A stretch of 64,000 bases of DNA from Acidobacteriaceae bacterium (lineage in GTDB: Bacteria; Acidobacteriota; Terriglobia; Terriglobales; Acidobacteriaceae): positions 34,957-98,956 of the forward strand of contig JASHOQ010000058.1 of NCBI GenBank assembly GCA_030041045.1, in the 5' to 3' direction. Within the stretch, counting starts at the first letter, position 1. Each line of letters starts with the position of its first letter. Position numbers and translations under genes: made by a program. The notes under the pieces are model-generated. The model searched no databases. It was not told the DNA's origin and saw only the letters and a list, made by a program, of their open reading frames with translations. Below are positions 34,320 to 41,994 of the stretch, in pieces.

Positions 34320-34435
34320 GAGAGCCTCCCTCGTGGGCTTTGGGTGGAGATGGGAGCATTGTACGGCGAGAGAAGCAGCGAGTCAGCAGGTCAGCGAGCC
34401 AGCGAGTCGGCGATCCACGCAATCCGGGCGACGGC

Positions 34436-34846
34436 CTACGGGACTTTTTTGGCCTTCCAAGGCACGATGCTGGCGCGGAGCCAGGCAGCAAAGTCTTTCT
34501 CCGGCATGGAGCCTTCGGCGACGGAGAGCATGACGGGCAAGCTGTCGCAATCGCTTGCCAGCAGCTCGAAACCGTTCTTGAGGAGAAAGGTTTCGGCGAC
34601 CACCCAGGCGGTCCGCTTGTTGCCGTCCAGAAACGGATGATTGCGGGCAATGCCGATCGCGTAGGAGGCGGCAAGATCAGGGGCGTCGGGGTTCTCGTAG
34701 GCCGCGAGGTTTTGCGGGCGCGCCAGCGCTGACTGCAGGAGTCCGCGATCCCGGACTCCCGGCAGGCCACCGTGTTCCGCGATCTGTTCGTCGTGGATGG
34801 CAAGGACGGAATCCTCCCTGATCCACCTCCATACTGGGGACGTCAT
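34436..34846 (-). CDS. doc: Doc/Fic-family toxin (death-on-curing)
   Basis: A 136-residue Fic-fold protein with the diagnostic motif H70-P-F-L-D-G-N-K-R78-T-A, plus the Doc-type N-terminal I-H-D-E-Q-I-A-E-H-G-G-L-P-G-V-R-D-R-G-L-L-Q-S-A. Doc phosphorylates elongation factor EF-Tu, stopping translation; that activity is assumed by family. The first codons overlap the antitoxin gene's last four bases. The residues expected for the phosphotransfer site are present, so the toxin looks intact. Confidence 0.9.
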   Translation of the reverse strand: MTSPVWRWIREDSVLAIHDEQIAEHGGLPGVRDRGLLQSALARPQNLAAYENPDAPDLAASYAIGIARNHPFLDGNKRTAWVVAETFLLKNGFELLASDCDSLPVMLSVAEGSMPEKDFAAWLRASIVPWKAKKVP

Positions 34847-35067
34847 TTTGCCAACTCACGCAGTAGATGCCGGCGCTTTCGCATCACCTGACGCGCCAGC
34901 GTCATGTCTTCTTCGAATGCGGGGTCGTAGGGTGTGATGCGGAAGCCGTCAGGCGACTCGGTCAAAAAGACGGTGTCGCCTTTGGCGATTTTGAGGCGCG
35001 CCAGGACTTCCTTAGGCAGAATGATTCCTGCGGAACTGCCGATAGTGGTCACCTTGAGCTTGGTCAT
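34843..35067 (-). CDS. AbrB/MazE-type antitoxin of the Doc pair
   Basis: A 74-residue protein whose N-terminus is a swapped-hairpin AbrB/SpoVT-like DNA-binding domain (K-V-T-T-I-G-S-S-A-G-I-I-L-P-K-E-V-L-A-R-L). The tail (E-D-M-T-L-A-R-Q-V-M-R-K-R-R-H-L-L-R-E-L) is the likely toxin-neutralising segment. It is first in the operon, with a GAGAGG site, and overlaps doc by four bases, the usual antitoxin-toxin order. The promoter at 35089-35097 is probably autoregulated. Confidence 0.88.
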   Translation of the reverse strand: MTKLKVTTIGSSAGIILPKEVLARLKIAKGDTVFLTESPDGFRITPYDPAFEEDMTLARQVMRKRRHLLRELAK

Positions 35068-35088
35068 GAGAACCTCTCGGAATATGTG

Positions 35089-35097
35089 ATTATAACA
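35089..35097 (-). promoter_or_regulatory. Extended -10 promoter of the toxin-antitoxin operon
   Basis: The minus strand reads TGTTATAAT, a consensus -10 hexamer with the TGn extension, about 21 bases before the antitoxin start codon. No good -35 box is seen, as is common for extended -10 promoters. Confidence 0.55.
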
Positions 35098-35206
35098 AAT
35101 GTTAGAACGGTGTGGAGTGCCGGCGATGCGAGGGATAACGGATTCGCAGTTTTTTGGCTGTTACGGGAGCTGTTTCCCACCCATATTTGTGGTGAATTCG
35201 ATTCCC

Positions 35207-35560
35207 GACCCCGCCCAAGCAGAGCTTGGACGGGGCACCCGCTGATGCGTTCGCGCGATGCGCCGAGACGCGCCGCCCCTCCGGGGCTTGCGTCTCTTGG
35301 GGATGCCTGCTTCCCCACGCTGAAGCGCGGGGCTAACCACCGTTGCGCCTCCGGCGCGGAGATTGACCCCGCCCAAGCAGAGCTTGGACGGGGCACCCGC
35401 TGATGCGTTCGCGCGATGCGCCGAGACGCGCCGCCCCTCCGGGGCTTGCGTCTCTCGGGGATGTCTGCTTCCCCACGCTGAAGCGCGGGGCTCACCACCG
35501 CTGCGCCTCCCGCGCGGCGATCGGCGCCGCCGAAGCAGAGCTTGGACGGGGCACCCGGGG
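35207..35560. repeat. 158-base tandem repeat carrying family-B hairpins (2.2 copies)
   Basis: The unit starting GACCCCGCCCAAGCAGAGC occurs at 35207 and 35365, with a third, partial copy at about 35523; the spacing is 158 bases each time. Each begins with a hairpin of the form CCCCG-x-CCAAGC-AGA-GCTTGG-x-CGGGG. The rest of the unit (TGATGCGTTCGCGCGATGCG onward) is also repeated almost exactly. The remaining bases of the 35098-35633 gap show no gene. Confidence 0.85.
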
Positions 35561-35633
35561 ACGTTGAACCCACGGGGTGGGCACCCGGGGACGGGGCAGC
35601 TGAGAGATCGGGAGGGATTGAGCGCGCAGAGAA

Positions 35634-36074
35634 TCAGGAGACGGCGTGGCTGCGGGCAACGCGAAACGCGCGCGCGGCAAGCGAAAGACCGCGAGTGAAT
35701 CCGGCAGCGGCCAGACGAGCGAGCTCGGCCAAAACGGGCGCAAAGGGTGCGCTGCCGCCGGGAACGCGGGTGCGAAAGAGCGGACCGGCGGTGAGGCTTG
35801 TGGTGTTGTAGAGCCGCTGGGTATTGCATTTGAAACAGGTCTGGTGGGCGTCGAAACCTTCGCGGCTGCCGTCGGGCATCAGCCGGGGCCAGTTCCACGA
35901 GTGAGACGGGCAATAGAGCAGGAGCAGGATGCGGCGTACGCCTTGAACGGGATGGAAGCTCTCCGCAGGATGCAGATGCGTACGAGGAATGAGCGCGCGC
36001 ACCGGCGGGGCGAACGAGGAGAGGCCCTGGGAGGTAAGCGTGGGAGAGGTTGGAAACGAGTGCAAGGTGACCAT
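35634..36074 (-). CDS. Probable small zinc-ribbon-like protein (146 aa)
   Basis: The ATG at 36074 has GAGG eight bases upstream, while the longer frame to 36353 has none. The middle of the 146-residue product holds Y-C-P-S-H-S-W-N-W-P-R, a short acidic/basic stretch and H-Q-T-C-F-K-C-N-T-Q-R-L-Y-N, which gives four possible metal ligands (C/H...C-x-x-C). The following T-A-G-P-L-F-R segment looks conserved in style. The remaining C-terminal part is Ala/Arg-rich. No known family can be assigned. Confidence 0.45.
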   Translation of the reverse strand: MVTLHSFPTSPTLTSQGLSSFAPPVRALIPRTHLHPAESFHPVQGVRRILLLLYCPSHSWNWPRLMPDGSREGFDAHQTCFKCNTQRLYNTTSLTAGPLFRTRVPGGSAPFAPVLAELARLAAAGFTRGLSLAARAFRVARSHAVS

Positions 36075-36351
36075 GCCGTGATCCTCGATGATTTGCGGCA
36101 GAACGGCGGCGCCGGCCTGCCTGTATTTCGCCCTTCCGGTTTTTTCCGATACGCGCGCCGAGCCCGAGTGCAGCGGCGAATCAGTAATTTGGTCTATCGG
36201 CGCAGGGCGAGAAAAAGTGAAAAACCAAAGGCATTGGAATGTACGAAGGACACGCAAGGTGGCGGCGCAAGAACGAGACGTCAAGAAGGGCGCGGCGCAC
36301 GGTTGACCTGCCGATCGAGAAAACGCGACCAAGGAAGAAGAGCATGCAGAC

Positions 36352-36380
36352 AAAAAACGGCCCCCGTATTGACGGGGGCC
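36352..36380 (-). terminator. Intrinsic terminator downstream of the OmpA-like gene
   Basis: On the minus strand GGCCCCCGT-CAAT-ACGGGGGCC forms a perfect 9-bp GC-rich stem (36359-36380) followed by CGTTTTTTG. It lies 105 bases after the stop of the OmpA-like gene. A second 7-bp hairpin (CTCTCGC/GCGAGAG) sits just before it. The remainder of 36075-36484 contains no supportable gene. Confidence 0.85.
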
Positions 36381-36484
36381 AAGTTGCCTTGGTTCTCTCG
36401 CGTTGCGAGAGCTTGGTTGGCGGCCTAACGGCGGGGTGGCCGTTGGACGCAGGAACGGAGCCTCGGGGGAGGATGGCCGCGATC

Positions 36485-37420
36485 TTACGGCCGTTCCGCG
36501 CCAGTCGAAGCAGCAGCGCTTTGGGGTGACGCTGCAGCCTGGGCCGCCAAACTGTTTTCCATCAACCGAATGTGCACGCTGTTGGAGTGAATGTGCATGG
36601 GCTTCGCGTCCGTACTCGCGCTCTGATCGGCCGCGTTCTCGTCGGATGAAGCCTGTTGCTGCTCAACGGCGTTGCCGAGAGCCACGGCGTGCAGACGGTA
36701 GATGGGAATCTGGTGTTCCTCGACGAGGTAGCGCTTGACCGCATCGTTCAGGCGCTCGGAGCTCTGGATGCCCATGCTGCCCGCACCGGGCGAGTGAGCG
36801 TCCATTTCGAGGATGTAGCCTTGACGGCCGGTGAGACTGGCGGCCAGCTCATCGAGCTTCTGGCGCGAGTCCGAAGTGAGCACCGAGGTGCCCGGCCGGA
36901 ATGCCACGCTGAGGTCAGTGACCTGCTTGTACTGGTCGAGACCGTTGACGGTGGTGTTGATTGAGTCCACGTGACCGGAGGCCTGCTGGGCGGCGTTGGA
37001 GGCATTTTGCGCCTCAGTGCCGGCAGCCTGCGCGGCCTGGTTAGCCTGGTCGGCGGAGGATTGGGCCTGGTGGATACCCGCCTGCGCCCGGGCATCGACG
37101 TCCTTGATGTCCTGAGCATTCTTGGCATTCACCTGATCGAGCTCGGAGAGCCGGTCATTGATGGGATCGAGGCGCTTCTGAACCCACTTTTTGCGGGCAA
37201 AGGGGTTCATGTGCCCCCAGAACCCCTCCTTGGGAGCGTTCAGCGAGGGCTGGGCCTCGGGGGAGGGCTGCTGCTGTTGCGCTACCGGAGGAGGGGTGCT
37301 CTGGGAATCCGCTGCCGGCGGTGCCTGTTGCGCCCACAGTGGGAGGCCAAAAGCCGACGCGAGCGCGAGTACGGCACACTGGCGCGGGAAAGATCGGAGA
37401 CCTTGGGGATGGATTTTCAT
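36485..37420 (-). CDS. OmpA-family protein with coiled-coil linker
   Basis: A 311-residue protein with a signal peptide ending A-L-W-A-Q-Q-A-type. A Gln/Pro-rich stretch (about 32-65) is followed by a predicted coiled coil rich in Ala/Gln/Asn (A-G-I-H-Q-A-Q-S-S-A-D-Q-A-N-Q-A-A-Q). The C-terminal OmpA-like domain (about 165-280) includes L-S-V-A-F-R-P-G-T-S-V-L-T, D-S-R-Q-K-L-D-E-L-A-A-S-L and S-S-E-R-L-N-D-A-V-K-R-Y-L. The usual peptidoglycan-contacting D/R pair is only partly recognisable. The likely role is tethering the outer membrane to the cell wall. It ends at a strong terminator. Confidence 0.75.
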   Translation of the reverse strand: MKIHPQGLRSFPRQCAVLALASAFGLPLWAQQAPPAADSQSTPPPVAQQQQPSPEAQPSLNAPKEGFWGHMNPFARKKWVQKRLDPINDRLSELDQVNAKNAQDIKDVDARAQAGIHQAQSSADQANQAAQAAGTEAQNASNAAQQASGHVDSINTTVNGLDQYKQVTDLSVAFRPGTSVLTSDSRQKLDELAASLTGRQGYILEMDAHSPGAGSMGIQSSERLNDAVKRYLVEEHQIPIYRLHAVALGNAVEQQQASSDENAADQSASTDAKPMHIHSNSVHIRLMENSLAAQAAASPQSAAASTGAERP

Positions 37421-37921
37421 GTGATGTTTACCCCTGTTTGATACGCGGGCTGCAAACGCGGCGACCGCGAGATGCTTTTCTATGTGCAACGGGCTTGCCA
37501 AACCGGGGCCGGCCGGCAAACGAAGCGCAAGCCATTCAAATTGCGATGGTTCTTTATGAGTTTGGAGATGCGCTGGGGGCGGGTTGACGAGGATAGTGCG
37601 GGGAGGGCTGTGTAAATTTTGCCGCCGAGGGAAGTTTCTACGCCTTGGCGTGGGCAAAAGAAGGTAATTCCCGGCCTGGGATGGGATTCCGGGGCTTACG
37701 GAAGTTCAGTGTAAGTGAGCGGTTTCCCCCTTACTTGCGGAAAACCGAAGTGGGATGCGGCAGGCAAATCGGGGCTTTCGGGGCGGTGGCTGGCGGACCG
37801 TGGTTGGGGCATCGCGATGGGCGGAGCGCGGCTGGCGGAGCGCGGTGGGAGCGGGCGCTTCAGAGACGGAGGGTCTGAGCCTGATTCCGTTGGATCGCGC
37901 TGGCGTTGTATGGGCCGGTGT
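37421..37921. other. 500-base region without a recognised gene
   Basis: Contains the upstream region of the OmpA-like gene. Short frames on both strands (70-100 codons) do not look like proteins. No repeat-family member, tRNA or terminator was recognised. Confidence 0.4.
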
Positions 37922-38443
37922 TCAGTTGGATTCGACGCGGATGATGCGCAGGTCGGGAAATGCGCCGTCCCAGCTGTCAGGGACGCTATCGAAGATGAGG
38001 CGGAAATCGCGCTGGTCGCCGGGCTTGAGAGGGGCGGCCGAGACCGGTTCGGTGTCGACGTAGGGCTCGCGGGTGCGGATGAGATGGAGGGGCTGGGTCT
38101 CGTTCCACGCAACCTCATGGGCATAATCGCGGAAGAGAACCTGGATGGCGATGGCGGTGACGGTGCGATTGCCGTGGTTGACGATCTGACCGTCGAGATA
38201 CGTGACCTTGCCGCCGGAGAGGCTGCTGGACTCGCTCATGGAGAGATTGGAGATGGGAAGATTGGCGGCGTAGGGATCAGGCTGAGCGGAGATGGGCGTG
38301 ACGGTGGGGGCGGTTTTGCCGCGCCCGAGAAAAAGCGCCAGAGCGCCGGCGACCGCGAGCACGACGATGGCGGCAACGATGAGCGGGAGCCAATTGCGCT
38401 CAACCGGCTCAGAGGGACGAACGAGCTGCGGGCCTGTGCTCAC
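37922..38443 (-). CDS. Single-pass membrane protein with DUF2393-like extracellular domain
   Basis: A 173-residue protein. A short cytosolic N-terminus (S-T-G-P-Q-L-V-R-P-S-E-P-V-E-R-N) is followed by one membrane helix (W-L-P-L-I-V-A-A-I-V-V-L-A-V-A-G-A-L-A-L-F-L) and a beta-sandwich-like domain (L-S-G-G-K-V-T-Y-L-D-G-Q-I-V-N-H-G-N-R-T-V-T-A-I split over two strands, ending L-R-I-I-R-V-E). This fits FxLYD/DUF2393-like envelope domains. GTG 38443 is the best start; no strong ribosome binding site precedes it. Function unknown. Confidence 0.6.
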   Translation of the reverse strand: MSTGPQLVRPSEPVERNWLPLIVAAIVVLAVAGALALFLGRGKTAPTVTPISAQPDPYAANLPISNLSMSESSSLSGGKVTYLDGQIVNHGNRTVTAIAIQVLFRDYAHEVAWNETQPLHLIRTREPYVDTEPVSAAPLKPGDQRDFRLIFDSVPDSWDGAFPDLRIIRVESN

Positions 38444-38865
38444 GAGCGGAATTGTACATCGCGGGCAGCGATGAGGGTGCGAGGCCGGGCGCGCGCGAAA
38501 GGACAAGGAGTGCGCAGGCTGCCGACCACGCGGGCGCGCGATGCAGACGGGAGATCGACGAGAGCGGATGGAGTGGTTACCGAGGAATACAGGAATCTCC
38601 GCATCGTCTGGAGCGTCTAAGGAAGCGAGAGCGTCTAAGCCGGAAAGAGAGACGCACAATCCGCAAGAAGGCTAAATTTTCGCCGATGAAGAACTAGAAA
38701 GCGGGCCAAAGATGCAAAGCTCCCCCGATGCGACCGCGAGCGTTTACCAACGCCCCCATAGCGACGCCGACCAGCGCAGAGAGCGAACGGCGGACCGCGT
38801 TTATCAGTGCCTGACGGTAGCCGCCATGGTGTGGGCGCTGGCGAGCCTGTGGGTGTTTTGAGGCA
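38444..38865. other. 420-base region without a recognised gene
   Basis: Lies between two minus-strand genes. Frames on both strands are short and arginine-rich. It may hold the promoter of the DUF2393-like gene. Nothing else was recognised. Confidence 0.35.
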
Positions 38866-39345
38866 TCAAGACGGCGCACGGCCGGCGCGAAAGATGGCGG
38901 CGAAGTGAAGGCCGACGGTGAGGAAGACCATCCCGAGCAGCAGGGGCATGGGAAGCGCGGAGATGCCGCGGTCGGGATGGCGCGCGGCGCGGATGAGCGT
39001 CCACTGAATGAGAGCAAAGAAGCTGACCAGCTCGGCCTTGACCCAGGCGGTCATGCTGAGGGCGATGGCCTCGAGGCGCGGGCGGTTAGAGGGCGTAATC
39101 CGCACCGGGAAGTTGAAAGCCGCGGGATGGCGCGCGACCCAGGTCATCAATAGATATAAGGTGAGGGAGATGGCGGGCAGAAGCCAGAGCATGTGCGGCG
39201 GGCCCCAGGCGTCAGGAAATCCGGCGGCGTTGAAGTGCGTGGGGATGCGCCCGGTGAGCGGGGTGGGACCGTAGAGGGCGAGGAGGGTTTCCGCGACCAG
39301 GGCGGCGAGCGCGGCCAGGCTGACGAGTTCAAGTATGCGGCGCAT
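38866..39345 (-). CDS. DUF1648-type membrane protein
   Basis: A 159-residue protein with four hydrophobic helices. The segment after helix 1, P-T-P-L-T-G-R-I-P-T-H-F-N-A-A-G-F-P-D-A-W-G, is the DUF1648 signature (I-P-x-H-F-N-x-x-G-x-x-D-x-W), as in the N-terminal part of SdpI-like immunity/signalling proteins. The SdpI core itself is not present. ATG 39345 was preferred to TTG 39357. Confidence 0.75.
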   Translation of the reverse strand: MRRILELVSLAALAALVAETLLALYGPTPLTGRIPTHFNAAGFPDAWGPPHMLWLLPAISLTLYLLMTWVARHPAAFNFPVRITPSNRPRLEAIALSMTAWVKAELVSFFALIQWTLIRAARHPDRGISALPMPLLLGMVFLTVGLHFAAIFRAGRAPS

Positions 39346-39463
39346 GAGGGTCTTCAAAGAAACATGAAAAAATACACAGGAAACTCAAGGCGAATCTGTC
39401 TCGAAACGAGGCAGTGAGAAAAAGGGATGGAAGGAATGCGTGAATTGTTCAAAGAACAACTGC

Positions 39464-39511
39464 GGATCCTTCGACTCTCTCGCGCTTTCGCGCTCGGTCG
39501 CTCAGGATGAC
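39464..39511. repeat. Hairpin-rich short repeat before the DnaC-like gene's end
   Basis: GGATCCTTCGACTC ... CTCAGGATGAC with an internal CGCGCTTTCGCGCTCGG palindrome. This type of GATCCTTCGACTC/CAGGATGAC repeat is widespread in bacterial draft genomes of this kind; only one copy was noticed here. Confidence 0.45.
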
Positions 39512-39543
39512 ATCGCGCCCTTGCAAGCTCGGCAGAATGGCGA

Positions 39544-40311
39544 TTAGCCGAAACGGGCGCGCTTGACGGACTGGCGGAAGTCTTCCCCTTTCATTTCCAC
39601 CCGGATGCACATTTCGGCCAGGCGGGAGCGCATGCGGTCGCCGATGCGGTCGCCGAGGGTGTCGTCGAGGACGGCGGGCTTGGCGCCGTTGCGGTCGAAG
39701 CGGGCGCCGGCGCCGGCGGGCTGGTCGGCGTAGTTGGTGGTGATGACGGTGGTTAGGCGGTCGTTGTAGCGGGTGTTGAGGATGAGGGCGACGGTGTCCC
39801 AAACCCACTCGTTGGGCTTTTGCGCGCCCAGGTCGTCGAGGACGAGGACTTCGGCGGCGAAAACGGGCTTGAGCAGCTCGAGCTCGGTGGTGTTGACCTG
39901 CGGGTTGTAGCTGTTCTGGATGTTTTTGAGCAGCTCGCGGTAATCGCAAAAGAGGCCTTTGGCGCCGCGCTCGCGGACCAGGCGCTGCAGCACGCCGACG
40001 GCGAGATGGGTTTTGCCGAGGCCCGCGGAACCGACAAAAAGCAGGCCGCGGCCCAGAGTATCGACCGGGTAGGCATCGACGAAGCGCCGGGCGGTGAGCA
40101 GCGCGCGGCCAAGGGACTCGTCGGCTCCCTTGTAGGAGGGGTCGAAGGCATCGAGCGTGCAGTCGCGGTAGCGCGGGGGGATTTTCGCGGCGGCGATGCG
40201 GCGCTCTTCGCGCTCAAACTCCTGGCACTGGCAGGCGCGGGAGATCCACTTGCCGGCGGTATCGACGACGCGCACCAGGCCCACGCCTTCGCAGATCGGA
40301 CAGACGCTCAT
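39544..40311 (-). CDS. DnaC/IstB-like AAA+ ATPase with N-terminal zinc motif
   Basis: A 255-residue protein. The N-terminus has C4-P-I-C7 and C27-Q-C29, a small zinc-binding arrangement. Then come Walker A G94-S-A-G-L-G-K-T101, Walker B V-L-V-L-D-D-L-G-A and a sensor-1 strand (T-T-V-I-T-T-N-Y), as in DnaC helicase loaders and IstB. No transposase is adjacent, so a replication (helicase-loader) role is more likely than an insertion-sequence helper. The frame upstream of 40311 is open but non-coding in style. Confidence 0.82.
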   Translation of the reverse strand: MSVCPICEGVGLVRVVDTAGKWISRACQCQEFEREERRIAAAKIPPRYRDCTLDAFDPSYKGADESLGRALLTARRFVDAYPVDTLGRGLLFVGSAGLGKTHLAVGVLQRLVRERGAKGLFCDYRELLKNIQNSYNPQVNTTELELLKPVFAAEVLVLDDLGAQKPNEWVWDTVALILNTRYNDRLTTVITTNYADQPAGAGARFDRNGAKPAVLDDTLGDRIGDRMRSRLAEMCIRVEMKGEDFRQSVKRARFG

Positions 40312-40793
40312 CTTCTTCCAGCCTAGCGCAAGGGATGGCTGCGCAACCGTGGTGCGGAACGCGGGACGGAATGTGAAAAAAAAGCAGGCCGCGAGGCGGA
40401 TCGGGCCGAGGGCCGGAATGCGGGTGTGGTTACACGTGCTTTGGTTGGGAATCGCCGACCGAGGTGGACCGATGAGATACCGGGGGCGCGGTTTGGCGGT
40501 GACGAGACGGGCGCGATTGCCTAAAATCGAATGTAGATTCAGATGGTTAATGAGGGAAAAGGCAGCGCGAGAAGGCGTGGGAGAGAGGAGTCGCGTGTGG
40601 CTTTGAGAGGAGCGCGTTTGGCATGGGCGGCAACGCTGCCGGTGCTGCGGAAGGCAGCGCACGGAGCGGTGCAGCCAGGGCGCAGTCAATGGCCGAGTCA
40701 GGACGCAGATTAAGACCCAAGTCGAGGCACCAGTCAACGGAGCAGTCAACGCCGCAGCCGGGCGCGCCGTCCATTCCGTTGACAGGACATCCG
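40312..40793. other. Region without a recognised gene, leading into a heptanucleotide array
   Basis: About 480 bases upstream of the DnaC-like gene. An open minus-strand frame here is an upstream extension of that gene without protein character. There are a few short Q/S-rich frames on the plus strand. No other element was recognised. Confidence 0.35.
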
Positions 40794-40884
40794 GGTCAGG
40801 GGTCAGGGTTCGGGGGTCAGAGTTCGGGGGTCAGAGTCCAGGGATCAGAGTTCAGGGATCAGGGGTCAGGGATCAGGGGTCAGA
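40794..40884. repeat. Heptanucleotide array, 13 units of GGTCAGG/GATCAGG type
   Basis: Thirteen 7-base units (GGTCAGG, GTTCGGG, GGTCAGA, GATCAGG and variants) with a strict period, ending 47 bases before the start of the small membrane protein gene. It has the same consensus as the arrays within dus and, reverse-complemented, at 22.4 kb. Confidence 0.9.
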
Positions 40885-40930
40885 AAAACAAGGGAACGAG
40901 GGAATTGCAGGCTGCGTTGGCCGGAGGGGC

Positions 40931-41203
40931 ATGATGGGAAGTTCCAATTTGTTGCGGGGCGTGGGCGTGGTGGTGCTCGCGATTGCGCTGATGGAGTGCG
41001 GCTACCGGCTCGTGTACTGGTACTGGATGGCGAACTCAGTACCGGGGCAGCAGCCCGTGGCAGAGGCGCATTTTCATTCCTGGCTGACGGCGGCGGTGAT
41101 TCTGGCGCTGGCGTGGATCTATCTTTCGTGGAAGCTGCTCATGGAAGACCGCGCGGCGAGCAAGCTGAAGAAAGCGGCCAAGGACAGCAAAACGCAGGTG
41201 TAG
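40931..41203 (+). CDS. Small two-helix membrane protein (90 aa)
   Basis: A 90-residue protein with helices at about 8-30 (G-V-G-V-V-V-L-A-I-A-L-M-E-C-G-Y-R-L-V-Y-W-Y-W) and 50-68 (W-L-T-A-A-V-I-L-A-L-A-W-I-Y-L-S-W) and a Lys-rich cytosolic tail (A-S-K-L-K-K-A-A-K-D-S-K). ATG 40931 or ATG 40934. No family recognised. It lies 90 bases upstream of rpmE and may share a transcript. Confidence 0.6.
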   Translation: MMGSSNLLRGVGVVVLAIALMECGYRLVYWYWMANSVPGQQPVAEAHFHSWLTAAVILALAWIYLSWKLLMEDRAASKLKKAAKDSKTQV

Positions 41204-41293
41204 GCAGGAGGGGGCCGGAGCGGCGCGTTGCGCGCCCGGGGGAATGTCCCTACAATATAGAAGAGAATTCGACGAGGGGTTGGCCAAGAAGAG

Positions 41294-41509
41294 ATGCCGA
41301 AGGAAAAGATTCATCCGAATTATGCTGCGGTGCGGGTGGTGTGCGCCTGCGGAAATAACTTTGAGACGCGCTCGACGCACAAGGGCGACATTCACGTGGA
41401 AATCTGCTCGGTGTGCCATCCGTTTTTTACCGGCAAGCAGAGGCTGGTGGATACGGCGGGACGCGTGGAGCGATTCCGGCGGAAGTATGAGAAGGCGGGA
41501 GCCAAGTAG
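41294..41509 (+). CDS. rpmE: 50S ribosomal protein L31
   Basis: A 71-residue protein matching L31: [10 protein letters not shown], then [14 protein letters not shown] and [26 protein letters not shown]. All four cysteines of the zinc-binding (C+) form are present. An AAGAAGAG site precedes the ATG. Structural protein of the large ribosomal subunit. Confidence 0.97.
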   Translation: MPKEKIHPNYAAVRVVCACGNNFETRSTHKGDIHVEICSVCHPFFTGKQRLVDTAGRVERFRRKYEKAGAK

Positions 41510-41583
41510 CCGCAAGGCGATGGTGCGATCTACGAGAGCCTCCGCTGCGGCGGGGGCTAAAGTTTGCAGTACGATAAGCTTCA

Positions 41584-41994
41584 ATGGACACCCTAGCCTT
41601 TGAGGTCTATCGCTCCCGAGGCGAGCAACTGACCAATGCAATGCAGCTATGTGCCGAGGACATGGAGTCGTATACCTCGGCGGTTGCGCTTTTGGCCGTC
41701 CATAGCGCCATCTCATACAACGATGCGCTTCTAATTTTGCTTACGGGCGAACGACCAAAGTCCGAAAGTCATCAGGCAGCCGCGAAGTTTGTGAGAACTG
41801 CCTGCGGAAAATCGAAGCTTGATTCCGCTGGAGTCGCCCATCTTGAAAAGCTGTTAAGCGCAAAGACGGACGTATCGTACGGAAGCCGAAAAATCCGACG
41901 GGATCAAGCTCTGGCTCTCTTTTTCGCCGCGCAGCGCTTCCAGGCTTGGGCAATTCAAAGTATTGCCCAAGAAACTAAGAGGAGGGATCAATGA
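41584..41994 (+). CDS. HEPN-domain-like protein, first gene of an overlapping pair
   Basis: A 136-residue helical protein with HEPN-type features: a helix Y-T-S-A-V-A-L-L-A-V-H-S-A-I-S-Y-N-D-A-L-L-I-L-L near 30-53, followed by T-G-E-R57-P-K-S-E-S-H63-Q-A-A. The R-x5-H arrangement matches the R-x(4-6)-H catalytic pattern of HEPN ribonucleases. A second helical half ends F-F-A-A-Q-R-F-Q-A-W-A. HEPN proteins are common as RNase toxins or nucleotidyltransferase partners in defence and toxin-antitoxin loci. The stop codon overlaps the next gene's ATG (ATGA). No clear ribosome binding site precedes 41584. Function is inferred. Confidence 0.65.
   Translation: MDTLAFEVYRSRGEQLTNAMQLCAEDMESYTSAVALLAVHSAISYNDALLILLTGERPKSESHQAAAKFVRTACGKSKLDSAGVAHLEKLLSAKTDVSYGSRKIRRDQALALFFAAQRFQAWAIQSIAQETKRRDQ

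Noticed and set aside
39544..40311. IstB helper of an IS21-type insertion sequence
   Set aside because: The ATPase resembles IstB, but no istA transposase or terminal repeats are adjacent and it has a DnaC-like N-terminal zinc motif.
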